From the NCBI GenBank assembly GCA_022842465.1, contig JALHPN010000011.1, forward strand, positions 1-64,000: a stretch of 64,000 bases of DNA. Direction: 5' to 3'. This DNA is from Polyangiaceae bacterium. GTDB taxonomy: Bacteria > Myxococcota_A > Polyangia > Polyangiales > Polyangiaceae. Of the stretch, positions 1 through 8,710 are shown piece by piece. The notes below the pieces were generated by a model that was given only the letters and a program-made list of their open reading frames with translations, had not been told where the DNA came from and searched no databases. The position numbers were made by a program, and so were the translations under genes. Position 1 is the stretch's first letter. The number at the start of each line of letters is the position of its first letter.

Positions 1-551
1 GACGGCATCGGCCTCGGCGGACCGGCGGACGGGCGACCGCTCGCGACGGTGAGCGCGCTGCCGAAGCCCGCGGCGCCGCCGAGGGGGTCCGCCGCGGCGC
101 GACTGTAGTAGCGCCGAGTGCTCGGGTGCTTCTGCCACGCCGCCTGCTCGCGGTCTGCCTCCCAGCACGCGGGTTGCTGGTCGTGCCAGCTCTTGTACGA
201 GGCATCGACCGCCGCGCGCATCGCCTTCAGCTTCGCTTCGACCTCCGTCTTGTCGATCGCGTCGCACGTGGTCGGAACGAGGCGGGCCTCGGCGAGCGCC
301 GTCGGCGTCGGCTCCCCCGCCATCGGTGTCGTGATGCGTGGCGGAGCGGGCCGCGAATCGGGCGTGGCTCGCGCTCTCTTCGCGCTCGCGACCGCGCGGT
401 CGGCTTCCGCGGCGCCGCGCGCGGCGACGCCCGTCGGGCCCGCGAGCGGTGAGGCCACCCTCCCCCCGTTCGGCGGTGCGCCGCAGGCGGACGTGACGAC
501 GGCCGCGACGAAGAAGGGACAACCGAGCAGGAAAACGCGCTTCATCCGCAT
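1..551 (-). CDS. Lipoprotein of unknown function, 3' end outside the window
   Basis: The frame is open on the minus strand from the ATG at 551 to the window edge, giving at least 183 residues. The N-terminus has two basic residues, a hydrophobic segment and a lipobox ending in T-S-A-C (Cys about residue 23), so the product is probably an exported lipoprotein. A low-complexity Pro/Ala region follows, then a helical part rich in Lys, Trp and Tyr with two cysteines (about residues 98 and 130). A second ATG lies two codons downstream (545) and could be the true start. I do not recognise a family. The gene points the same way as the pseudokinase and PilZ genes upstream of it, about 66 bp from the pseudokinase stop. 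Confidence 0.7.
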   Translation of the reverse strand, partial: MRMKRVFLLGCPFFVAAVVTSACGAPPNGGRVASPLAGPTGVAARGAAEADRAVASAKRARATPDSRPAPPRITTPMAGEPTPTALAEARLVPTTCDAIDKTEVEAKLKAMRAAVDASYKSWHDQQPACWEADREQAAWQKHPSTRRYYSRAAADPLGGAAGFGSALTVASGRPSAGPPRPMP

Positions 552-617
552 GGGCAACCTCGAGAAGGGGTCCGGCTCGGGTCCTACGTGGTGCCCGGCC
601 AGAAGTTCTCCGGCGCC

Positions 618-1460
618 CTACTCGTCGTCGTCGTTCATGCGCACCGACATCGACCGCTTCGGGAGGACGATCGGCGCCGGGAGCGAGGTCGCCGAGTCGC
701 GCCCGCGGACCTCGGGGTCGTTCGTCGGATCGAGGAGCTCGCGGAGCGCGGTGGCGATCTCGGTCGCCGCGACCGGCGCGGGATTTCGCTCCGTCCCCGC
801 CGCGAGCCACCTCACCAAGAGCTCCTCGAGCTCTGGGGGAGCATCCGGGATCGTGGTGCCCAGCGAGGCGCCGCCGCCGCGCGCCGGCGCGGGCAGGGGC
901 GGCGAGCCGATGACGAGGCGATGGAGGACGCCCGCCAGCGCGCGCATGTCCTTCGCCTCGCTCGCGGTCCGATCCCCGACGCCGAGATCGAGGAGCTTCA
1001 CGCGCGAACCGCCCTCGGACGACGACGCGACGAAGAAGCTCGCGTCGCGGATCCCTCCGTGGAACAGGCCGTGGAGGTGCATCTCCGCGACCGCGAGCGT
1101 GGCCTGCCGCACGATCTCGCAGCCGACCTCCCACCGGACGCGGCCGATCTTGCCGAGACCGCGGCCCACGAGCAGCTCGGTCACGAGGAAGGGAAGCCCG
1201 ATGCGGTCGTCGCCCACGACCATCGCCCGCACGATGCGCGCGGACGTGAGCCCGAAGAGACGCTCCGACATCGCGCGGAACGCCCGCTCGTGCTCCGGCT
1301 TGTCGCGACGGAGCATCCGGACCGCGACGAGCTCGCCGGACCAGGTGTCCGTGCCGGAGAACACGTCCGTCGTCGCGCCGCGCGCCAGGTGCGAGGTCGC
1401 GAGGAACCGGCCCTCGAGGAGGTAGGGCGGCGGAGCCTGGCAGACGTCGTCTCGCGACAT
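618..1460 (-). CDS. Ser/Thr kinase-like protein, predicted pseudokinase
   Basis: The 280-residue product follows the eukaryotic-like kinase fold from start to end but has lost the catalytic residues. The glycine loop reads L-A-R-G-A-T-T-D-V, the beta-3 lysine is arginine (V-A-V-R), the HRD motif is H-G-G, the catalytic-loop Lys/Asn pair is not recognisable, and DFG is D-L-G. It therefore probably does not transfer phosphate and may act as a scaffold or ligand sensor; that is inference from family knowledge. No membrane segment is seen. Its ATG overlaps the TGA of the PilZ gene by one base (TGATG), so the two are probably translationally coupled. The longer upstream extension of this frame is an antisense-type artefact over the PilZ gene. 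Confidence 0.85.
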   Translation of the reverse strand: MSRDDVCQAPPPYLLEGRFLATSHLARGATTDVFSGTDTWSGELVAVRMLRRDKPEHERAFRAMSERLFGLTSARIVRAMVVGDDRIGLPFLVTELLVGRGLGKIGRVRWEVGCEIVRQATLAVAEMHLHGLFHGGIRDASFFVASSSEGGSRVKLLDLGVGDRTASEAKDMRALAGVLHRLVIGSPPLPAPARGGGASLGTTIPDAPPELEELLVRWLAAGTERNPAPVAATEIATALRELLDPTNDPEVRGRDSATSLPAPIVLPKRSMSVRMNDDDE

Positions 1461-2731
1461 CAGACGTCGTAGAACATCGGCTCGCGGAGAGAGAGGAACT
1501 TCCGGATGTTCTTCTCGTCGCCTTCGGTGAGCGACTCGAACTGGACGCCGAGGCCGGGCCACCCCTCGCTCGTGGCCTCGCGGAGCCACCGCACGACCCC
1601 GGGCACGCGCATCTCCTCGCCGTTCGGGAACGAGAGGACGACCTCCACCTTCGAGCCGATCGGCTTCGACGTGTACGTCGCGACGAAGACGCCGCCCTCC
1701 GAGAGGTTCTCCGTGAACCCGATGTAGAAGTTCGACTCGCTCGAGATGCCGACCTCGAGCTCCACGACCTGGCGGTGGCTCCGCCGCGACTCGGACCAGC
1801 TCTGCCTGTCCTCGTGCTCGGCGTGTGCGCGGACGTCCTCCGCGATGACCTGATCGACCGCGGTGTCGAGCGGCGGGGGCGGATCGGAGCGCAGCACGCG
1901 CACCGGGCTCGAGTCGGGCGGCTTGTGGGCGTTCGGGGGCAGGGGCGGTGGCTTGGGGATCGCCGGCATGACGCTGACGCGACCCGGAACGAGCGACAGG
2001 GGTCTCCGGTGGGCGCGACGATGGGAGGAGACGAGCGCGAGCGGAGGAAACTGACGCTCCTTGCCCTCGCTTCGCGTCAGGGCGCGCCCGGCAGTCGCCG
2101 CCTTCTCGTAGCTCGGGACGAACAGCGTCCAGAGGCGCGCGATGGCGCTCCGCATCCGCGCGTGCTCGGCGCTCTCGCCTTCGCGCAGCGCGAACTCGAG
2201 GGCATCGGCGGTGGACCGCGCGCGATCGAGGGTCTCGCCCAGCACCTCGCTCGTGGTGGGGAGGCGCGTGGTCGCGAGCTCCGCCACGGTGCGGAGGTCG
2301 TAGACGAGGTCGACGACCCCGGCGCCGAGCTTGATCGCCTCGACCCACATCATCACCTGGACCTCGGCGTGGAACGCCTTCTCGAGGGCCGCGAGCATCT
2401 GCCCGCGCACGGCCTCGCCTCGCTGGACGAGATCGCCGGGGACGCCCTTCGCATCCGTGAGGTAGTCGCCGCCGAGATCCTCGACGAGCACGAGGATCGC
2501 CCGCGCGACCTTGCCGAGCTCCTCTGCCGCCGCGGTGTCGAAGCCCAGGGCAGGGAGGCGCGCCGCGAGCTCCGCCTGCGCGAGGTAGTCGCCGACCAGC
2601 ACGCCGGTCACGGCCGCGGCATGCGGGTCGGTGTGCGGGCGGGCGATCGCGTCGTCTGGGATCCCCGCGAGCCGCGGCGCGAGATCCACGAGGGCACGGC
2701 GTCCTTCCGAGGCGAGCGTGAGGGCGGGCAT
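1460..2731 (-). CDS. PilZ-domain protein with helical N-terminal domain
   Basis: The 423-residue frame has an Ala/Leu-rich helical N-terminal half (about residues 1-225) of no family I recognise, a basic linker, a Pro-rich stretch, and a C-terminal PilZ domain. The PilZ domain keeps the c-di-GMP motifs R-R-S-H-R (about residues 316-320) and N-L-S-E-G-G (about 342-347), so ligand binding is likely. A GGAGG sequence lies 8 bases before the ATG at 2731. An internal ATG at 1969 would give the PilZ part alone (169 residues), but without a clear ribosome site. The linker (about 1970-2090) has weaker G/C third-position bias than its surroundings, and a one-base shift there would end the first domain. 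So this may be two genes or a frameshift. It is coupled to the downstream pseudokinase gene. Confidence 0.75.
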   Translation of the reverse strand: MPALTLASEGRRALVDLAPRLAGIPDDAIARPHTDPHAAAVTGVLVGDYLAQAELAARLPALGFDTAAAEELGKVARAILVLVEDLGGDYLTDAKGVPGDLVQRGEAVRGQMLAALEKAFHAEVQVMMWVEAIKLGAGVVDLVYDLRTVAELATTRLPTTSEVLGETLDRARSTADALEFALREGESAEHARMRSAIARLWTLFVPSYEKAATAGRALTRSEGKERQFPPLALVSSHRRAHRRPLSLVPGRVSVMPAIPKPPPLPPNAHKPPDSSPVRVLRSDPPPPLDTAVDQVIAEDVRAHAEHEDRQSWSESRRSHRQVVELEVGISSESNFYIGFTENLSEGGVFVATYTSKPIGSKVEVVLSFPNGEEMRVPGVVRWLREATSEGWPGLGVQFESLTEGDEKNIRKFLSLREPMFYDV

Positions 2732-2779
2732 GACGGCCTCCGATAGTACGTAGTTGCCGCCGGCGCAGGCAAATGGCAC

Positions 2780-3172
2780 GTGTGCGCCGTGTCCACTGCG
2801 ACCACCGATGGAATCCGGGTGACCGTGAAGGCGGTCTACGTGCCCGAGCAGTCGTCCCCTCGGATGCGCCGATACGTGTTCGCCTACACCATCACGATCG
2901 CGAACGAGGGGTCCGTGACCGCCCAGCTCCGCACGCGCCACTGGATCATCACCGACGGCGACGGTCGGGTCGAAGAGGTCCGTGGGCCGGGCGTCGTCGG
3001 GCAGCAGCCCACGCTGAAGCCCGGCGAGGAGTTCGAGTACACGAGCGGCTGCGTGCTCGCGACCCCCCGGGGTGAGATGCGCGGGACCTACCAGATGCAC
3101 CGGGCGGACGGGTCTCGGTTCGATGCGACGATCGCGCCGTTCAGCTTGACGCTCCCGTACTCCCTCAACTGA
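2780..3172 (+). CDS. apaG: ApaG family protein
   Basis: This 130-residue product is a clear ApaG (DUF525) protein, a small fibronectin-III-like beta-sandwich of unsettled biochemical role. It has the family core G-V-V-G-Q-Q-P followed by P-G-E-x-F-x-Y-T-S-G-C and then T-P-x-G-x-M-x-G-x-Y-x-M. Length is normal for the family (about 125). The start is taken as GTG at 2780; a second in-frame GTG at 2789 is equally possible, and no strong Shine-Dalgarno helps to decide. It is divergent from the PilZ gene with only 48 bp between them and is followed after 22 bp by cyaY, so the two probably form a short operon. Confidence 0.93.
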   Translation: MCAVSTATTDGIRVTVKAVYVPEQSSPRMRRYVFAYTITIANEGSVTAQLRTRHWIITDGDGRVEEVRGPGVVGQQPTLKPGEEFEYTSGCVLATPRGEMRGTYQMHRADGSRFDATIAPFSLTLPYSLN

Positions 3173-3194
3173 CGTTTCGACCTGGAGGCCCGCG

Positions 3195-3536
3195 ATGATG
3201 GATGAGTCGGTCTACGCGAAGCTCGTCGACAGGACGCTTCGGGACGTCGAGGCCATGTTCGAGGACGCCTCCAGCGAGAAGATCGACCTCGAGCGCTCGG
3301 GCGACGTCGTCACGTTCACGTTCGGGGACGGCCGTCGCGCGGTCCTGAACGCCCAGCGCCCGACCCGCCAGCTCTGGCTCGCGGCGAACGCGCGGGCTTG
3401 GCACTTCGACTGGGACGACGCGACGAGGCAGTGGCGGGCCGACAAGGCAGAGGCCGTCGAGCTCTTCACGCAGCTCGCGACGATCGCGCTGGAGCTCGGT
3501 GGCGTGAGCGTCGAGCCGTCCGAGCGTCGGGGCTGA
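3195..3536 (+). CDS. cyaY: Frataxin homologue CyaY
   Basis: The 113-residue protein matches bacterial frataxin along its whole length: an acidic first helix (D-V-E-A-M-F-E-D), the beta-sheet with G-D-V-V-T-F-T-F and A-V-L-N-A-Q-R-P-T-R-Q-L-W-L-A, then W-H-F-D-W, and a closing helix. Frataxin binds iron through the acidic ridge and modulates IscS activity in Fe-S cluster assembly. GGAGG lies before the ATG (spacing 8). It sits 5.5 kb from the isc operon in this window, separated by the TPR gene, and is cotranscribed with apaG rather than with isc. It converges with the TPR gene, whose stop lies 3 bp away. Confidence 0.93.
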   Translation: MMDESVYAKLVDRTLRDVEAMFEDASSEKIDLERSGDVVTFTFGDGRRAVLNAQRPTRQLWLAANARAWHFDWDDATRQWRADKAEAVELFTQLATIALELGGVSVEPSERRG

Positions 3537-3539
3537 CGC

Positions 3540-6500
3540 TCAGCTCGAGCTCTCGTCCTCGGCGTCCGGCACGGCGACGCCGATGGCCTGCCGTAGGTCG
3601 GAGTAGAGGTCTCCGATCGCGAACTTGTAGAGCTCACCGACGCGGTCGCGCGGGGCGAGGTCCGCCGGTGACTGCGCCTCGGCGAGGATCACGCGCCGCG
3701 CCTGGGTGACGTCTCCGCAGAGGAGGAGCGCAGCGCGCGTGCTCGAGAGGTCGGCCATCTGGGACCATCGGCGCACGTCCACGCGCCCGCCCTCCATCTG
3801 CGCGCGGAGGACGATCGAGCGGATCCCTTCTCGCTCGTCGTGGGTCATGACGGAGACGAGGCCGGCGTCGAGCTGGGCAGACGCCGGATCCTTCGCCCCC
3901 TCTTGGCGGCTCACGCGCACGGCCGCATGGAGGAGGCTCGTGAGGTCGCTGACGGAGGGGAAGAACGCGCGCGCCGCGAGCTCCGGCCGCTGCTCGGCGA
4001 GCCGCTTGGCCGCGATGAAGACGATCGCGTCGGCGCGAGACTCGACCGCCGGAGGGCTGACGAGCAGCGCCCCGAACGGCGCGAGCGCCGGCGTGAACGG
4101 TGAGAGGGCCGCCGCATCGCCGAGGAGGAGGTCAGGCGGCCGCATCCCGAGGATCTCGGCCGAGTTCGCGAAGGCGGCGCGGATCGGCTCGAAGAACATC
4201 GAGTGCGCCGGCGTGAACGGTCGACCGACGGCGGCCATCATCTGGTCGGGCCGCAGCTGCGCGTGCCGCATGCGCGCGACCGCGGGCGTCATGAGCGCGA
4301 AGAGGCCCGAGAGCGTCCGATCGAGCTGCGGGTGGAACACGTGCGTCTGCCAGGCCTGCTCGACGATCTGACCGGGGACCTGCGAGAGCTCCGTCGGCGG
4401 GTAGTCGAGGAGGAAGATCCGCTCTTCCTCCGTCAGCTCTCGCAGCGTCGCCAGCACGTCGACGGCGCACCACGCCTTGTCGAACTGCCGCTGCCGCAGG
4501 TAGAGCTCGTAGAGCTCCGCGTAGAGCTCGGCGTCGTGCGGGTCACGCTCGATGGCGCTGCGCGTTCGGAGCACGGCGTTGTCGACGTTGTCCGTGACGA
4601 CGAGGAGCTCGGTCACGATCTTGCGGACCTCGACGTCGCCCGGCCGGAGGCGCGCGGCCGCGTCGAGCGCCTCGTACGCGCGCTCCGCGTCGCCGATGCG
4701 ATCGCGGTAGATGAGGCCGAGCTGCTGGAAGAGCGCGAACGTGAGCGCGACGTCGCCGTCGTCCTTCACGCGCGCGATCATCTTGCGGTAGCTGCGCTCG
4801 AGGCCGTCCCAGTCCTTCACCTCCGTGCGGGTGCGGACGAGCTCCTCGAAGACGTCGAGGCGCTTCTTGTCCAGGTCGAGCAGCTCGTCGAGGAGCTCCG
4901 CGGCGCGGAGGGAGTCTTTCACCTTGTCGCGGACGACCTGCGCCATCGCGTAGAGGCTCTTCGCGCGACGATCCGGGCTCTCCTGGATGCGCGTGATCCC
5001 TTCGAGGACGGAAGAGAGCTTGTCCCACTCCTCGAGCTCTCCGTAGAGCCACATCAGCGTGTGGAGGAGCCAGTGGTCGAACGGCTTCAGCTGCCGCGCC
5101 TCCTCGAAGACGCTCGCGGCCTGCGGGAGCTCGCGCGCCTGCCGGGCCCAGATCTCGCCCGCCTCGACGAGTTGCGTGAAGCGCGCCTCCTCGCTCGTCC
5201 CATTTCGCGCGAGATCGACCTTCAGCTTGCATGCTCGGGGATAGTCGCCGAGCGCGAGGTACACGTCCGCGAGCGCACGCTGGATCGCGGGGTCGTCGGA
5301 CGAGAGCTTCCGGGCGCGCTCGTACATCGAGGCGGCCGCGTCGAGGTCGCCTTCGTCGCGGTGGATCTCGGCGACGCGGACGAGCACGTCGGCAGGGAGG
5401 ACGGTGTCGCCCTCCGCGATGCGCACGAGCCAGGGCTTCGCACGCGCGACGAGCGCCTTCTGGTCGCGACACTGGCTCGTGACCGCCACGAGGTCGGCCT
5501 GCGCCGACGGCTCCTCGGGCCGGAGCTCGAGGGCCTGGAGCGCCGTCGTCATCGCGCGATCGGCGTCCGCGAGGGCGGCGTGGATCCGCGTCGCGAGCCG
5601 GAGGCGCGTGAAGTGCGCGTCGGCGTCGCGATCGCGGACGGCGGCGTTGACGAGGAGCTCGCAGACCGGCGCGGCCTCGGCCCACCGCTCCTCGCGCGTC
5701 CAGGTCTCGAGGACCTCGCGCGCGGCGGCTTCGTTCGACGGGTCGGCGTCGATCGCGGCCTCGAAGGCCTCGCGCGCGGCGCGCTCGTTCCCGAGGATGC
5801 GCTGCTTCGCGGCGAGCTCCACGAGCGCCGCCGCCCGCTGGCGCGGCCCGGGCGCGTGATGTGCGCGCTCCTCGAGACACTGCGCGGCGCGCCTCTCGTC
5901 TCCCGCCGCCTCCGCGAGGCGCTGGAGGGCCTCCCACGCGCCGACGCTCGTCGGGTCGGCGGCGACGGCTTTCTCGTACTGGAGCCGCGCCGCGATGGGA
6001 TCGCGGTCGGGCGCCGAGAGCATCTCCGCGAGCTGGGTGAAGAGCACCGCTGCCTTCTTGGGCGAGGGCTCGAGCTCGGCGAGGCGCGACTTGTACGTCG
6101 CCGTGTTCGCCCAGTCCCCTAGCTTCTCGTAGAGGCGCGCGAGGTCGGTGAGCGCCCGCTTGTGCTTGGGGTCGGCGGACAGGAGCTGGAGGTGGACCTC
6201 GACGGCGGAGGCAAAATCGCCGAGCTTCGCCTCGTACGCCTCCGCGGCGCGCTCGAGCAGATGCGTGCGCGTCCCCTTGTCGTACGTCTGCCCGGCGCGG
6301 ATGCGGAGGACGCCGGCGAGCCGCGCCCAGTTCCGAAGCGCGTGGTAGCAGCGCTCGAGCCCCTCGAGCGCCTGCGGCTGCGCGGGCTCCATCTCGAGGA
6401 CGCGCTCGAAGAGCTCGGCGGCGCTCTCGCGGCGGAGGAAGCGCTTCTCGTGGAGGAGGGCGAGCTCGAGGACCGCGCGTACACGCTCGGACTCGGTCGG

Positions 6501-8504
6501 CGCGTGCTCGGACTGCTGGAGGAGCGCCCACTCGACCTGCGGATGCTTCTCCTGATCGCGTCCGAACCGCTCGATCGCCTGGAGGGCGACGATGTTCGTC
6601 GGATCGTGGGCGAGGACCGCCTCGTAGTGCTTCTGGGACTCGGGGGTGCCGGCGAAGCTGTTCGCGAGCTGGAGGTGGAGGGTGACCTTCTCGTCGTCGC
6701 GGATCGCGCGCTCGAGCGCGCGGAGGAGGAGCTCCCGCTGCGCGCGGACGTCGCCGCTGGAGGCGGCGACCTGCGCCGCGCGCCGGAGCGCGACGGGGTG
6801 GGACTTGTCGAGCCGGTCGAGCTCGGCGGCGAACGGGCTCGCGTCCTTGCCTCGCGAGAGGAGGCGCTCGTACCAGTAGACGAGGTGACCGAGGATCGCG
6901 ACGCGCGCCTCGTGGTCGTTCAGGTTCTTGAGGAGCCCGCGGGCGCGCTCCGCGACCTGCTGCATCTGCCCGTTCGCCTTCGCGACGCGCTCGAGCGACA
7001 CGATGACGGCCTCGTCCATCGGACGGAGGTCGAAGGCCTCCAGCAGCGGCTCGAGCGCGTCCTCCGGACGGCCGAGGGCCTGCTCGTGGATGCTCGCGAT
7101 CTTCACGAGGATGGCGGCCTTCGTCGAGCCGACGTCGGCCTCGGCGAGGCGGAGACGATGGAGCTCGAGGAGCGCATCCCACGCGCTCTCGCTCGCGAGC
7201 TGCCGCTCGTCGTCGTCGGCGCTCGTGAGGTAGACGGGCGCCACGTCGGCGCGCTTCGCGACCGGAGGGACGTAGCTCGAGAGCGGGGCGCGCACCGCCG
7301 GGCGCGCGCGCTCGCCGTGGGCGGCAGGGACGGCGCCCGAGACGATCTCGATCCCGGGGTCGCTCGCGCGGAGGACGAGCTCGCCGTCCTCGTCCTCGAG
7401 GACGTCGTCGTCGTCGAGCTCTTCGGCATCGCCGTCCTCGTCGACCGCCTCGGGCTCCGCGACGCCGAGGTCCTCCGAGAAGTCGACTTCGATGTGCCCG
7501 AGGCTCGGTCGCGAAGCGAGCCCGGAGGCGGTGCGACCGCCCGTCTGCGCCTCCCCCTCTTCCGCGGCGGCGAACGCGGCGCGGACGTCGTCGTCGTCGA
7601 GCCGGTCGAGGCGCGTGTCGTCCGCGTCGCCGCCAGGGTGGCTCGCCGCGCGCGCGGGGACCGCGACGTCCTCGGGCGTCGCGGCGGCCACGTCGGCGAC
7701 CCCCGACATCGACACGTCGACGGACATCGACTCGAGCGGCCCCCGCGGATCAGGCGCGTCGACGAGAGACACGTCCAGCTCCGTCGGGGGCGGCGGGATG
7801 CTGCTCGAGGCCGCCAGGCGCCGCAGCTCGGCGGCCTCCACCATGAGGGTCTCCTCCCGCGGATCCGCATCGGGAGCGGCCTCTGGCGCGGGCGGCGTGG
7901 GATCTCCGTCGTCGGTGGGGAGGTCGAACGAGGGAAGGGGCGCGTCGTCGTCGAAGACGGGATCGGACATCGCGCCGCGCATCACACCGTCCGTCGCTCC
8001 GCGGGGGACCTTCCCGGGCGTCGAAGCGGGGCGTGACGGGGCCCGCTCCGCCCGCGTGATCGACGACGTCGACGGTTCGTAGGCGTCGACGTCGGCGACG
8101 GGGACGGCATCGCGCGTCGGCGCGGCGAACTCGGCGCGCGTCACGGACGGCATGGGGACGTAGGCTCCGCTCTCCGACGTGATCGGGAGGAGAGGCGCCG
8201 CCTCGACGGTCATCGGCGCGAACTGCGCGCGCGTGATCGACGACGTCGAGGGCTCGTAGGGATCGGGGATCTCGGGGGAGGGCTCCGCTGCGGTGAGGAC
8301 CGGCTGCGGCGGCTGGTACGGGAGCGCGTCGACCGCGGTGTTCCCGCCGAGCTCGTCGTCGTCCCCGAGGTCGCTCCGGGCGAGGTCGTCGTCGGGGCCC
8401 GCGTCGCTCGGGGCGGATCCGGACGCGGGCGCTCCGCTCTCTGCGCGAGCCTTGCGGAGCGCTTCGAGGTCGATCTGTTGGGTCGACTCTTCGTCCCTCG
8501 CCAC
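3540..8504 (-). CDS. Very large TPR-repeat protein with acidic N-terminal region
   Basis: The product has about 1,654 residues if translation starts at GTG 8504; the open frame extends further to 8603 but that extension looks non-coding. The first 450 or so residues are acidic and low in complexity. They contain three related short segments of the type Y-E-P-S-T-S-S-I-T-R-A (encoded near 8,230-8,260, 8,125-8,165 and 8,040-8,085). From about residue 480 onward come many helical pairs of the tetratricopeptide type, with recurrent A-x-x-x-Y/F-E-x-A/V-L and D-P-x-N/S motifs. No signal peptide or membrane segment is visible, so it is likely a cytoplasmic scaffold. TPR proteins of this size are common in myxobacteria, but I cannot name a function. 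It is convergent with cyaY and divergent from the isc operon. Confidence 0.85.
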   Translation of the reverse strand: MARDEESTQQIDLEALRKARAESGAPASGSAPSDAGPDDDLARSDLGDDDELGGNTAVDALPYQPPQPVLTAAEPSPEIPDPYEPSTSSITRAQFAPMTVEAAPLLPITSESGAYVPMPSVTRAEFAAPTRDAVPVADVDAYEPSTSSITRAERAPSRPASTPGKVPRGATDGVMRGAMSDPVFDDDAPLPSFDLPTDDGDPTPPAPEAAPDADPREETLMVEAAELRRLAASSSIPPPPTELDVSLVDAPDPRGPLESMSVDVSMSGVADVAAATPEDVAVPARAASHPGGDADDTRLDRLDDDDVRAAFAAAEEGEAQTGGRTASGLASRPSLGHIEVDFSEDLGVAEPEAVDEDGDAEELDDDDVLEDEDGELVLRASDPGIEIVSGAVPAAHGERARPAVRAPLSSYVPPVAKRADVAPVYLTSADDDERQLASESAWDALLELHRLRLAEADVGSTKAAILVKIASIHEQALGRPEDALEPLLEAFDLRPMDEAVIVSLERVAKANGQMQQVAERARGLLKNLNDHEARVAILGHLVYWYERLLSRGKDASPFAAELDRLDKSHPVALRRAAQVAASSGDVRAQRELLLRALERAIRDDEKVTLHLQLANSFAGTPESQKHYEAVLAHDPTNIVALQAIERFGRDQEKHPQVEWALLQQSEHAPTESERVRAVLELALLHEKRFLRRESAAELFERVLEMEPAQPQALEGLERCYHALRNWARLAGVLRIRAGQTYDKGTRTHLLERAAEAYEAKLGDFASAVEVHLQLLSADPKHKRALTDLARLYEKLGDWANTATYKSRLAELEPSPKKAAVLFTQLAEMLSAPDRDPIAARLQYEKAVAADPTSVGAWEALQRLAEAAGDERRAAQCLEERAHHAPGPRQRAAALVELAAKQRILGNERAAREAFEAAIDADPSNEAAAREVLETWTREERWAEAAPVCELLVNAAVRDRDADAHFTRLRLATRIHAALADADRAMTTALQALELRPEEPSAQADLVAVTSQCRDQKALVARAKPWLVRIAEGDTVLPADVLVRVAEIHRDEGDLDAAASMYERARKLSSDDPAIQRALADVYLALGDYPRACKLKVDLARNGTSEEARFTQLVEAGEIWARQARELPQAASVFEEARQLKPFDHWLLHTLMWLYGELEEWDKLSSVLEGITRIQESPDRRAKSLYAMAQVVRDKVKDSLRAAELLDELLDLDKKRLDVFEELVRTRTEVKDWDGLERSYRKMIARVKDDGDVALTFALFQQLGLIYRDRIGDAERAYEALDAAARLRPGDVEVRKIVTELLVVTDNVDNAVLRTRSAIERDPHDAELYAELYELYLRQRQFDKAWCAVDVLATLRELTEEERIFLLDYPPTELSQVPGQIVEQAWQTHVFHPQLDRTLSGLFALMTPAVARMRHAQLRPDQMMAAVGRPFTPAHSMFFEPIRAAFANSAEILGMRPPDLLLGDAAALSPFTPALAPFGALLVSPPAVESRADAIVFIAAKRLAEQRPELAARAFFPSVSDLTSLLHAAVRVSRQEGAKDPASAQLDAGLVSVMTHDEREGIRSIVLRAQMEGGRVDVRRWSQMADLSSTRAALLLCGDVTQARRVILAEAQSPADLAPRDRVGELYKFAIGDLYSDLRQAIGVAVPDAEDESSS

Positions 8505-8605
8505 GCCCGGGAGTCTACCTGTTCTCCGGTCGACCTCCTGATTCCGCGCACCTCGGGCGCGGGCGGGGCCCGCGGACCGCGGGGACGAGCTTGCGGGCGA
8601 CAAAC

Positions 8606-8623
8606 CCTGACGCTAACGTAAGG
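8606..8623. promoter_or_regulatory. Upstream candidate operator of the isc operon
   Basis: The 18-bp imperfect palindrome CCTGACGCTAACGTAAGG is flanked by further pairing bases out to 8603-8626. It has the size and CCT...AGG ends of MerR-family operators and closely resembles the perfect palindrome at 8682. It lies just upstream of the proposed -35 box. The first gene of the operon is itself a MerR-type regulator, so autoregulation is the simplest reading (inference). Confidence 0.6.
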
Positions 8624-8633
8624 GTTGTTGTCC

Positions 8634-8662
8634 TTGACGCACCTCGCCTCCTCCTCTAGAGA
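8634..8662 (+). promoter_or_regulatory. Candidate sigma-70-type promoter of the isc operon
   Basis: TTGACG (8634-8639) is followed after 17 bp by TAGAGA (8657-8662), a reasonable housekeeping promoter for the regulator and isc genes. Spacing is the normal 17 bp, not the 19-20 bp of promoters that MerR proteins activate by untwisting. The two palindromes lie on either side of it, an arrangement that suits repression. Confidence 0.45.
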
Positions 8663-8681
8663 TGGGGCGTTTTCCTCGAAG

Positions 8682-8699
8682 CCTCACGTTTACGTGAGG
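8682..8699. promoter_or_regulatory. Downstream candidate operator, perfect 18-bp palindrome
   Basis: CCTCACGTTTACGTGAGG is a perfect palindrome (8-bp arms, 2-bp centre) that ends 11 bp before the regulator start codon and lies downstream of the proposed -10 box. It has the length and CCTCA...TGAGG ends of SoxR-type boxes. A protein bound here would block early transcription. Confidence 0.65.
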
Positions 8700-8710
8700 G
8701 TCGGGTCCCC

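Noticed and set aside
118..1472. Long plus-strand frames of 435 and 294 codons at the left end
   Set aside because: They lie opposite the lipoprotein and pseudokinase genes, are Arg/Ala/Ser-rich without any domain, and are explained by GC codon bias of the true minus-strand genes.
4203..8036. Long plus-strand frames of more than 600 codons opposite the TPR gene
   Set aside because: The minus strand encodes clear TPR repeats; the plus-strand products are Arg/Glu/Leu-rich shadows.
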